Shown here: one piece after another, positions 26,501-34,056 of the stretch
Numbering within the stretch: the stretch's first letter is position 1
Layout of the letters: each line of letters opens with the position of its first letter
Notes under the pieces: model-generated
What the model was told of the DNA's origin: nothing
Databases searched by the model: none
What the model saw: only the letters and a program-made list of their open reading frames with translations
Program-made: the position numbers and the translations under genes
NCBI RefSeq assembly: GCF_018402175.1
Contig: NZ_JAGYJK010000016.1
Span: 62,001-126,000, forward strand
Source: Yoonia sp.
GTDB taxonomy: Bacteria > Pseudomonadota > Alphaproteobacteria > Rhodobacterales > Rhodobacteraceae
Direction: 5' to 3'
DNA length: 64,000 nt

Positions 26501-29470
26501 TTATGCCGCTGCGATTTGGCAAAGTGTGACTTTGCCTTCATGCATGCCGGTCACCGGGTCATAGCCGTAGCTGGTGATAACGTTGACGGATTCGCCTAGA
26601 ACGATCGGGTCAGTGCCGGCAGGATAATTGCCGCGCTGATCTTCACCCTGGAACCAGCCTGCGAAGTGGAACGGCATGAAGGCCAGACCGGAATTCACAC
26701 GCTCGGTTACCAGCGCCTTGACCCGTGCCTTGGACTCGTTCTCGGGGCCGTAAACCCAGACCCAATCGCCATCGACGATACCGCGAGCGGTGGCATCTGC
26801 GGGGTTGATCTCGACGAACATGTCCTGCTGCAGTTCGGCCAGCCATGGGTTCGACCGGGTTTCCTCGCCGCCGCCTTCGTATTCAACCAAACGACCAGAG
26901 GTCAGGATGATCGGGAAGTCCGCGGCAAGATTACGGTCCACAGCGCTTTGCTGCACCACTTTACCGATGTTTGGCATCCGCTGCTGACGACGGTCGTCAT
27001 TGGTCGGGTATTCCGCCACCAGCTCAGGGCGTGCCGAATAGATTGGTTCGCGGTGGACAGGGATCGGATCGGGCAGGTTCCATGCCACGGCGCGGGCCTT
27101 GCCGTTGCCGTAAGGGACGCAACCATGTTCGATCGCCACCCGCTGGATGCCGCCCGACAAATCGAGAGACCAGCTGACGCCATTGATCTTTTCTTCGTCG
27201 CCGCCGCCGATACCTTCGATCACAGCCCGTTCGCGCGCCGTCAAATCGGTATCCCAGCCCAGTTCTTTCAGCACGCCCATGGTGAATTGGGGATAGCCGT
27301 CCTGGATCTCGGAACCGGGGTTCCAGCTGCCTTCGGCAAGAAGCGTCTCGCCGTCACGCTCGAGCCCGAAACGTGGGCGGAACGCGCCGCCACCCTCTTT
27401 CACCGGAATATTGGTGTTATAAAGGATGTGGCTGCCGGGATGCCGGAATTCGGGCGTCCCCCAGCAAGGCCAAGGCAGACCGTAGAAATCGCCTGCGATC
27501 TCGGCGGGTGCATCAGGCAGTGCCTTCAGCGTGACCAGATCGAAATGCTGCTGGTTGGCCATATGGGCCTTCAGCCGCTCTGGGCTTTGGCCGGTGTAAC
27601 CAACAGACCAGCCACCACGGTTGATTTCGCGCAGGATGGATTCGGGTGTCGGTTCCATGCGGAACTTGCCCTGGACCAGTTCAAAGTTCTTGAACATCTC
27701 ATCGGCAAAGCCAAGCCGCTGTGACAGGCCATACATGACTGCATAATCATTGTCGGATTCGAAAATCGGCTCGACAACTTTTTCGCCCCATTGCACGGAC
27801 CGGTTGGATGCGGTGCGCGAACCGGAACATTCAAACTGCGTGCAGACTGGCAGCAGATAGGTGTTATCCGTGCGCGAATGCAACGCGGCAAAAGTCGTTG
27901 GGTGCGGGTCGGCAACGACCAGCAAATCCAGCGCATCCATGCCGCGACGGGCATCCTGCATCCGCGGGACGGTGTTACCGCCGTGGCCAAAGACCAGCAT
28001 CGCCTTGATGTTGTCTTTCTGGTCAACTTCTTCGCTGTCCATCGTGACCGCATCGAACCAGCGGGTCGAGGTGATGCCCGGAATGGCCATGTTTTCCTCA
28101 GCGGTCCGCGCGTCGCGTCCACCTTTGGACGGCACTTCGTCAAAACGGCCGACAAAATAGTTGTAGGGCACGTCCCAAACACGCGACCAATGCTGCCATG
28201 CACCAGCGCCCAAGCCATAGTAGCAAGGCAGGTTGCCGACATCGAGGCCAAAGTCCGTTGCACCCTGCACGTTGCAGTGACCACGGAAAATATTGGCGCC
28301 ATTGCCCTGGCCGCCGACATTGCCGGTCGCCAGCAGCAGAATGTTGTAGGCGCGCACATTGGCCGTGCCGACAGTATGCTGCGTGCCGCCCATGCACCAG
28401 ATAAAGGTCGATGGGCGTTCCTTGGCGAATTTCTCGGCGGCACGTTTCAGCGTGTCACCATCGACGCCAGCGATCTTTTCGACGACTTCGGGCGTGTAGG
28501 CTTTCACCACTTCACGCACCTGGTCCATGCCATAAACGCGCTGCGCCAGATATTCGGTATCTTCCCAGCCGTTTTCGAAGATGTGGTACAACATCCCGTT
28601 GATCACGGCGATATCGGTGCCGGGGCGGAAACGGATGTATTCGGTGGCATGAGCCGCCGTGCGGGTAAAGCGCGGGTCAAGCACGATGACATTGGCGCGC
28701 TGGGTTTCCTTGCCGGTCAGGATATGTTGCATCGAAACAGGATGCGCTTCTGCCGCGTTCGACCCCATGAAGATCACGGTTTTCGAATTGCGGATGTCGT
28801 TATAGCTATTGGTCATCGCACCATAGCCCCAGGTGTTCGCAACACCCGCCACTGTGGTCGAATGGCAAATCCGCGCTTGGTGGTCGACGTTGTTGGTCCC
28901 CCAGAAAGCCGCAAATTTGCGGAACAGGTAAGACCCTTCATTGCTGAACTTGGCCGAGCCCAACAGATAGACAGAATCAGCACCGGAATTTTCGCGGATC
29001 TCGCCCATCTTGGCGGCGATTTCATCCAGCGCCTGATCCCAGCTGATCCGCTGCCATTCGCCACCGACTTTTTTCATCGGATATTTCAGGCGGCGGTCAC
29101 CATGAACGACTTCGCGCACCGATGCACCTTTGGCGCAATGCGTGCCGCGGTTGATCGGGCTGTTATAGGCAGGCTCTTGCCCGACCCAGACACCGTTCTG
29201 CACTTCGGCGATGACCGAACACCCGACCGAACAATGGGTACACATGTTCTTTTTGATTTCGATCGGCTGTGCGGGATCGGTAAAACCGGCAGCTTCGACC
29301 CGCCGCGTCAACCCGGACCCGACAGTCGCGATAACAGCGAGGCCGCCAATGCTGAGCCCTGAGGCGCGCAAGAAACTGCGGCGGTCGATTGGTTTGGCGG
29401 CGACGCCTGCGGCCAATTGCGACAAACGGCCTGTCGCTGTAGCCTCACGTGATCTGCGTTTGACCAGCAT
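26501..29470 (-). CDS. fdhA: Formate dehydrogenase catalytic subunit (Mo/W-bis-MGD, Cys type)
   Basis: Oxidises formate to CO2 in the periplasm. The 989-residue protein has a twin-arginine signal (DRRSFLRASG, 29-38), one [4Fe-4S] site (Cys77, Cys80, Cys84, Cys112), and the metal-ligand region ARICHSTTVAG. There Cys202 replaces selenocysteine and is followed by the catalytic His203. The C-terminal molydopterin-dinucleotide domain is intact. Presence of a tungstate-type transporter nearby makes tungsten a plausible metal. The ATG overlaps the stop of the small Tat gene by one base. This belongs to the FdhA/FdoG-like membrane-linked type, not the NAD-dependent FdsA type. Confidence 0.95.
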   Translation of the reverse strand: MLVKRRSREATATGRLSQLAAGVAAKPIDRRSFLRASGLSIGGLAVIATVGSGLTRRVEAAGFTDPAQPIEIKKNMCTHCSVGCSVIAEVQNGVWVGQEPAYNSPINRGTHCAKGASVREVVHGDRRLKYPMKKVGGEWQRISWDQALDEIAAKMGEIRENSGADSVYLLGSAKFSNEGSYLFRKFAAFWGTNNVDHQARICHSTTVAGVANTWGYGAMTNSYNDIRNSKTVIFMGSNAAEAHPVSMQHILTGKETQRANVIVLDPRFTRTAAHATEYIRFRPGTDIAVINGMLYHIFENGWEDTEYLAQRVYGMDQVREVVKAYTPEVVEKIAGVDGDTLKRAAEKFAKERPSTFIWCMGGTQHTVGTANVRAYNILLLATGNVGGQGNGANIFRGHCNVQGATDFGLDVGNLPCYYGLGAGAWQHWSRVWDVPYNYFVGRFDEVPSKGGRDARTAEENMAIPGITSTRWFDAVTMDSEEVDQKDNIKAMLVFGHGGNTVPRMQDARRGMDALDLLVVADPHPTTFAALHSRTDNTYLLPVCTQFECSGSRTASNRSVQWGEKVVEPIFESDNDYAVMYGLSQRLGFADEMFKNFELVQGKFRMEPTPESILREINRGGWSVGYTGQSPERLKAHMANQQHFDLVTLKALPDAPAEIAGDFYGLPWPCWGTPEFRHPGSHILYNTNIPVKEGGGAFRPRFGLERDGETLLAEGSWNPGSEIQDGYPQFTMGVLKELGWDTDLTARERAVIEGIGGGDEEKINGVSWSLDLSGGIQRVAIEHGCVPYGNGKARAVAWNLPDPIPVHREPIYSARPELVAEYPTNDDRRQQRMPNIGKVVQQSAVDRNLAADFPIILTSGRLVEYEGGGEETRSNPWLAELQQDMFVEINPADATARGIVDGDWVWVYGPENESKARVKALVTERVNSGLAFMPFHFAGWFQGEDQRGNYPAGTDPIVLGESVNVITSYGYDPVTGMHEGKVTLCQIAAA

Positions 29471-29682
29471 CAGTTTTCTCCCTGATCATAATAGCGATTG
29501 GTGCGGTAAAAAGCTGCGACATGCTCGGTTTCCTGGTACCGCGCCTTTGTGCGTTCATCCCCAGTTTGCTGTGCCATGACAGGGCGCGCGCCGCCCATTG
29601 TCAGTGCTGCGGCCGAAGCTCCCGTCGCCGCGACGCCGAAAAACGCACGGCGGCTCATCGGATCATGTTTGTCTTTCGTCAT
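29470..29682 (-). CDS. Small formate dehydrogenase-associated Tat-signal protein
   Basis: A 70-residue protein consisting largely of a twin-arginine signal (SRRAFFGVAATGASAAALTMGG) and a short mature part rich in Tyr/Arg (TKARYQETEHVAAFYRTNRYYDQ). Such proteins form a recognised family next to formate dehydrogenase alpha genes. The role is unknown; the mature part may bind the enzyme or escort it through Tat. Its stop and the fdhA start share a base (TGATG), so the two are made in a coupled way. Confidence 0.85.
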   Translation of the reverse strand: MTKDKHDPMSRRAFFGVAATGASAAALTMGGARPVMAQQTGDERTKARYQETEHVAAFYRTNRYYDQGEN

Positions 29683-29744
29683 CGAGATCTCCCTGGTGGC
29701 GGCTGCGGCAAGCGGGCTAGCGTGCCGAGGTAAAAATGGGTCTG

Positions 29745-30350
29745 TTAGGCGGCGAGCGCGAAGGCACGCGCCTCGATATCAGTCAGTAACCGGCCAATTT
29801 CGGCCAGCGGTCGGTAGAAATCTGCACTTGGGGCAATCGCAAGATCATCAAAGAATTGCGCAGCCCAAGGCGCGATATGACGGTTGAAGAACGCGCGCTG
29901 GATGTCAGCACTTGCCACAACGTCGCCAGAAATCATGTCGGCCATCACATCCATCAACAGGGCAATGTGATCTTCGGGTTCGTGCCGCCCATTGGCACGC
30001 GCGACACCCAGACGGGACAGATCATCACGCAATACCGCCAATGGCCGTTCGTTCAAAAATCCGGTCTGGTAAAAGCTCGCATAGGGCAGCAATTCGCCAC
30101 GCCCGACGCCGATGAACAATTCGAAAAACTCACGCTCTACGCGCGCAGCATCAGCGGCCTTGGCACCCAGCGCCAATGCGGTAAAGGCGCATCCCAGCGG
30201 CGTCTTATCGCCCTGCAACTGGGACACGTGATCAAGCAGTGCTTGGTCGGGTGCAGACGACAACATGCGCGCTAGAAAACGATACTGATCGCTTCTTAAC
30301 GCTTCAAGGGGATCGCTGGCTCGCCCGTTGATGGGCTGGCTATCCGTCAT
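29745..30350 (-). CDS. TorD/DmsD-family molybdoenzyme chaperone
   Basis: A 201-residue all-helical protein. The family hallmark around ERPLAVLRDDLSRLGV and EPEDHIALLMDVMADMI is present, equivalent to the E(P)xDH motif of TorD/DmsD. Such chaperones hold the Tat signal and apo form of a molybdoenzyme until its cofactor is inserted; here the client is presumably FdhA. The frame starts five codons earlier, but MTDSQPIN fits better. A 129-bp gap separates it from DUF3306. Confidence 0.9.
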   Translation of the reverse strand: MTDSQPINGRASDPLEALRSDQYRFLARMLSSAPDQALLDHVSQLQGDKTPLGCAFTALALGAKAADAARVEREFFELFIGVGRGELLPYASFYQTGFLNERPLAVLRDDLSRLGVARANGRHEPEDHIALLMDVMADMISGDVVASADIQRAFFNRHIAPWAAQFFDDLAIAPSADFYRPLAEIGRLLTDIEARAFALAA

Positions 30351-30479
30351 GTTACCTAGTCTCACTCCCTAGTGGTAATAAAAAGATACCACTTCCACCA
30401 TCTTTACGCAGCCAACCGACGTCTGTCTAGAATGTTTGCATATCGCTGCACACATTTCATCATAAATCGCCGCAAGCGC

Positions 30480-31121
30480 CTAAGCGGGCAAAGCGCCGCC
30501 ATGGCGACGGCGTGCCGGCGTCATGTCTGTTTGTAGGCCGATGTCTTGCTGCTGTGCCGTTTGCAGCGCTGCATCGGGTTCAGAAGTGGGATCGTTGGCT
30601 GCGATGTCCGGCCGGTTCAGCGCCGGCGTCGTTTGCCGCACAGCGCTCTCTTGGGGAGCAATCGCCGCAGGATGATCAGAATCACCCACCGGATCGGCGA
30701 CCTGCGTCGCTGCGGGATCGTGGCGTGGCGCAAAAAGCTCGCGCAGCATTTGTGCCGCGCGTTCGGGTGACGGCGCCGCGCCATCACCTGGCACACCGCC
30801 TGGCGTATTCCAGTCCCAAGCGTAATCCACTGCGGGGTCGCTATAATCTCTGATCCCGGGGACAAGCATCCATTTACGGCGCAACGCTGCATTCCGCAGG
30901 GCCTGTGGCACGCCCTTTTGCAGGAATACGCGAATGTCGGTCTGCGGGGTCAGATCATCGATATCGGGCAGTGCTGCGATCTGTTCTTCGGTCAGCGGCT
31001 CTGGCTCTTGATTCGCAACCGGTTCAGGTTCTGCCACAGCCTCTGGCGTGACGGGTTGCGCGCGCTTGTTGCGCGACCAGCGGCCCAGAAAGGTATCTGT
31101 CTCATCGGTCGGTTTTGGCAT
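30480..31121 (-). CDS. DUF3306 protein
   Basis: A 213-residue, acidic, low-complexity protein with a short conserved N-terminus (ETDTFLGRWSRNKR). The better-conserved centre has IAALPDIDDLTPQTDIRVFLQKGVPQ and LRNAALRRKWML (about residues 48-85). The rest is variable and Gln/Asp/Ala-rich. DUF3306 genes are found beside DUF3305 and formate dehydrogenase genes; no function is established. It lies 3 bp after DUF3305. A cytoplasmic assembly role is inference. Confidence 0.85.
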   Translation of the reverse strand: MPKPTDETDTFLGRWSRNKRAQPVTPEAVAEPEPVANQEPEPLTEEQIAALPDIDDLTPQTDIRVFLQKGVPQALRNAALRRKWMLVPGIRDYSDPAVDYAWDWNTPGGVPGDGAAPSPERAAQMLRELFAPRHDPAATQVADPVGDSDHPAAIAPQESAVRQTTPALNRPDIAANDPTSEPDAALQTAQQQDIGLQTDMTPARRRHGGALPA

Positions 31122-31124
31122 GGC

Positions 31125-31655
31125 TCACCTCTTGCGGGGGTTATGCGCCCATTTGTCTGCGTCGTGCAAAACACGCGGGGCGCGCGCAGGCGGGGCATTG
31201 GGGTCGATCACATCGCGTTTGCGTTTCTTGAAGGGGATATCGACATGGTGTTGCGCCACGAATTCCGCAATCTGCGCTTCGATCACAGCAGGCATCGGCA
31301 CCGCCTCGACGAAAAGGTCCAGGTCGGATGCATAGCCTTCGCCTTCGTAAGGGTCAGCTGTTACATTCACGATCTCGGCGGTTCTGGGGTCTTGTCCGCG
31401 CAAAGCAACCCAGAGCGCCGGACGCCCAGAGACCAGATTGTCTTGATGGTGCAGCGTATCACCCGAGTAGAGCGACAGGTCGCGCCCGCCCAGATACCAG
31501 GTCTCGACCCCGTTTTCGGCGTAAAGCAGTGTATGCGGGGCAGCGTCAGGTTCCTGTGGCAGCACCGAACAAGGACGCAATTCGCCCGCACCCCATTTCG
31601 TCACCGCAGGCCGCCTGATGGCAAGAACCGAAATGCGCAGCGTCTTGATCGGCAT
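31125..31655 (-). CDS. DUF3305 protein
   Basis: A 176-residue soluble protein with the recognisable DUF3305 core: IRRPAVTKWGAGELRPCSVLP at the N-terminus, then ETWYLGGRDLSLYSGDTLHHQDNL, RPALWVALR and a C-terminal basic tail. The Trp-rich core and lack of cofactor motifs suggest a binding or scaffold protein. Function unknown; it always seems to travel with DUF3306. It lies 10 bp downstream of DUF6352. Confidence 0.85.
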   Translation of the reverse strand: MPIKTLRISVLAIRRPAVTKWGAGELRPCSVLPQEPDAAPHTLLYAENGVETWYLGGRDLSLYSGDTLHHQDNLVSGRPALWVALRGQDPRTAEIVNVTADPYEGEGYASDLDLFVEAVPMPAVIEAQIAEFVAQHHVDIPFKKRKRDVIDPNAPPARAPRVLHDADKWAHNPRKR

Positions 31656-31665
31656 GGTGATCCTT

Positions 31666-32655
31666 TCAGTTCAGCACGGGCGCGGTCAGCGGCAACCCTG
31701 TCAGCAGGTTCTGCGGCTTGATTCGCACCGCGCCATCGGCACCCAGCCCCAGAAACAGCCAGACCGGCTGCCCCCGCAGATCCGGCATCACGCGGGCATG
31801 ATCCGCGATATCAAGCCGGAACAGCCCGACAAGTGTAGCAGGCATAGGCTGCTTGTTCCACAGCGCGTTGCCGATGGCGGTGCCTGCCTGGTCCAGCCCC
31901 ACAAACCACCGCAAGTCGATGTTGTCAGCAGAAGCCTGCGCCGTGACGGTGCAATCCAGCCCCAGCATATGGCGCAGATAGGCGGCAATCGCTGTGGCCA
32001 TACCCGCACGCGCCGCCGCGTCTCCGCCGAAATTCAGCACCATCGTATGGGCATCAGACCGCGACCAATAGGTCCAGTCGTTATCCGCGCCCAGCACATC
32101 CAACCCGTCGATGCCGCCCGACAGCATCGCCGTCAGCGGCGAGCTGTGCATCTCTTGTTCCAGCAATTGCACCAATTCTTCATCCGCCAGAAACAGGGTG
32201 TCGTTCTGGATATGACTGCGCTGCGGGCGAAAGAAACATTCCGCCGCGCGCAGGACCTGCGGATTGTCGCAGCCATCCAGCGCATTGCGCAGGATCAGCT
32301 GCACGAGCTGCGACATGAACACGACAGGCAGGGTGATTCCGTCCTGCACGATCTGCGTATAACCGTTTTCAACCGTACCAGCGGCGATCAACCGGTCGCG
32401 CAATGTCAAAAGAAAGCGCCAGTTTTCCCGCGCATCGGGGTCTTGCAGCGCGATCAGTTCCATGTCGGACACTTTGGCGCGCGGCTGATCCATCAGGCGC
32501 TTGTGCAAGGTGCGTTCGGCTGCGCATGCCTCGGGCGGGGGCAGCACCTCTGGGCGCGCAAGCCAGGCAAGGATCAGCTCGTCGGTGACGGTCATGCGCC
32601 CGGCATTGTCCAGACGGGTCAGGTGATGACCCGAAGCGACCCAGAATTCTGGCAT
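31666..32655 (-). CDS. DUF6352 protein
   Basis: A 329-residue soluble protein of unknown function, starting MPEFWVASGHHLTRLD. No catalytic motif was recognised. Two conserved-looking His/Glu-rich parts are visible (EELVQLLEQEMHSSPL and SRSDAHTMVLNFGG). It is coupled to DUF6505 by a TGATG overlap and followed closely by DUF3305. The family assignment comes from context and remembered sequence features. Confidence 0.75.
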   Translation of the reverse strand: MPEFWVASGHHLTRLDNAGRMTVTDELILAWLARPEVLPPPEACAAERTLHKRLMDQPRAKVSDMELIALQDPDARENWRFLLTLRDRLIAAGTVENGYTQIVQDGITLPVVFMSQLVQLILRNALDGCDNPQVLRAAECFFRPQRSHIQNDTLFLADEELVQLLEQEMHSSPLTAMLSGGIDGLDVLGADNDWTYWSRSDAHTMVLNFGGDAAARAGMATAIAAYLRHMLGLDCTVTAQASADNIDLRWFVGLDQAGTAIGNALWNKQPMPATLVGLFRLDIADHARVMPDLRGQPVWLFLGLGADGAVRIKPQNLLTGLPLTAPVLN

Positions 32656-33215
32656 CAGGCTTTTCCTCTTAATGCAAAGATATCGACGTGATCTTCGGGG
32701 CCGGTATCCTCGGTTTCCTCGAAGAATTGAAAGGCGCGGTCATGGCCTTGCAGGTGGGACCCTGAAAAGGCCGTTTCGTCGCGCGGTTTCAGCGTGCGAA
32801 ACTGTTCGCGTATATCGCCTGCGTCATGTTTGCGGTGCAGCGCGATCAGCGTGTTCAGCGGATGCGCGCGGCACAGGCTTTCGGCCAGCGCCACTTCTTC
32901 TTCGGCGGCGGGGCGGGCAGCCTCCAATGATGGTGCGCCCAGATGGGTCACCAGTTGACGGGCCAATGTCAGAACCATGGCGTCGCGTTCGTCTGGCCGC
33001 GCCTCTTGCACGGTCACCAAGGTCGAATGGCCAAAACTGTCCACCCCCAGAAACCCGGACCGAAAGGCAATCGCCTCTTTGCGGGTCAGATCATCGGGGG
33101 CACGCCCCCAGAACAAAAACGTGCCCGGCACGGCCCATTCACCCGGGCTCGCGGCAAGGCTGAACACAACCTTGTCAGAGGCGTCAAGCTGGATGGTCCT
33201 AGGCAGGCGGATCAC
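32655..33215 (-). CDS. DUF6505 protein
   Basis: A 186-residue protein of unknown function: MIRLPRTIQLDASDKVVFSLAASPGEWAVPGTF then FRSGFLGVDSFGHSTLV. No known catalytic motif. The start is GTG at 33215, overlapping the stop of the ligase-like gene, and its own stop overlaps the DUF6352 start, so three genes are coupled end to end. The family name is from memory and neighbourhood. Confidence 0.7.
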   Translation of the reverse strand: MIRLPRTIQLDASDKVVFSLAASPGEWAVPGTFLFWGRAPDDLTRKEAIAFRSGFLGVDSFGHSTLVTVQEARPDERDAMVLTLARQLVTHLGAPSLEAARPAAEEEVALAESLCRAHPLNTLIALHRKHDAGDIREQFRTLKPRDETAFSGSHLQGHDRAFQFFEETEDTGPEDHVDIFALRGKA

Positions 33216-33946
33216 AATTTCGGCCCCTTGGCATCGCGCCAGCCAGTCGCGTTGAAGGATTGCAACAAAGGCTCCGATCTTTTGCCGCCGCCCGCTGGCG
33301 TGATCTCGACCAGACGGTCACCGTCAATCCGCCGCACCCCCCGCAACAGCGGCGGGTCGATGCGCATCAGATAGCGGTTGGTCACCGCATCCAGACCATC
33401 ATGCAGCCAGCGGTCGAAATACAACATCATGTAGCTGGCGAAGGTCGCGATGATATCTTCGTGCGGATCAAAGTCTTCTTCTTTCAAAGAAGTCGAGTCA
33501 GGAAAACGGCCCGGTTCCAGCAAATGGTCTCGCTCAGAGATCAGCTCGGCCGCGAAAACCATCCAGTCCGGCACGTCCTGCGGTCCGGTGCCGGGGGCGA
33601 CAGCAAAGCGCCCACCACCGATCCGGGCCTTGTCATAGCGGATTTCGTCGGGCCAGTTCAGCCGCACCGCGCGTTCGGGTGGACAATGTGCCGCAAGCGC
33701 ATCGGCCACCGCGACCATGCCCAAGGGGAATGCCATCTGCGCCTCATGCAGTTTTTGCGTGGGTTCCAGCACGACGGCAAATGCCAGCAGCCCCGATGAC
33801 GCGTGACACACCAATGTGCCGGCCCCGTGTTCGGGCGCAAGCTCGACCGCCTGTTCCAGCACATCGGGCCCCGTCCCCGCATGCAGCGTATAGGGCGGTG
33901 GCAGCGCAATATGCCCCAGGCCGTGGGTTTGTGATCTGTCGTCCAT
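33212..33946 (-). CDS. Biotin/lipoate-protein ligase-like protein
   Basis: A 244-residue protein of the BPL/LPL catalytic-domain superfamily: LHEAQMAFPLGMVAVADAL, then LNWPDEIRYDKARIGGGRF, which resembles the lipoate/biotin-binding KWPND(D) loop with the key Lys changed (WPDEI). A C-terminal DUF4444-like part follows. Ordinary ligases biotinylate or lipoylate carrier proteins; the altered motif and the location at the head of the fdh run suggest a different, fdh-related job. It is divergent from the ferredoxin gene at 34057. Confidence 0.75.
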   Translation of the reverse strand: MDDRSQTHGLGHIALPPPYTLHAGTGPDVLEQAVELAPEHGAGTLVCHASSGLLAFAVVLEPTQKLHEAQMAFPLGMVAVADALAAHCPPERAVRLNWPDEIRYDKARIGGGRFAVAPGTGPQDVPDWMVFAAELISERDHLLEPGRFPDSTSLKEEDFDPHEDIIATFASYMMLYFDRWLHDGLDAVTNRYLMRIDPPLLRGVRRIDGDRLVEITPAGGGKRSEPLLQSFNATGWRDAKGPKL

Positions 33947-34056
33947 GTCGCCTCCCCGAATATCGCGCGCCGAACTCTAGGCTTTGCAATCATTCAAGCG
34001 TATATCGGCCTAGACCGGTCAACTTCCAGCCATATCTAGCCAGATGCGAGACACCA
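33947..34056. promoter_or_regulatory. Divergent promoter region of the fdh accessory run and the ferredoxin gene
   Basis: The only spacer between the leftward fdh-associated run and the rightward ferredoxin gene is 110 bp. It contains inverted half-sites CTAGGC (33977-33982) and GCCTAG (34008-34013), 25 bp apart, flanking an AT-richer centre. It is a reasonable place for a shared regulator; the factor is unknown. Confidence 0.5.

Noticed and set aside
26501-29470. Possible selenocysteine codon in fdhA
   Set aside because: The metal-ligand position is an ordinary Cys codon (Cys202) and the frame has no internal TGA.
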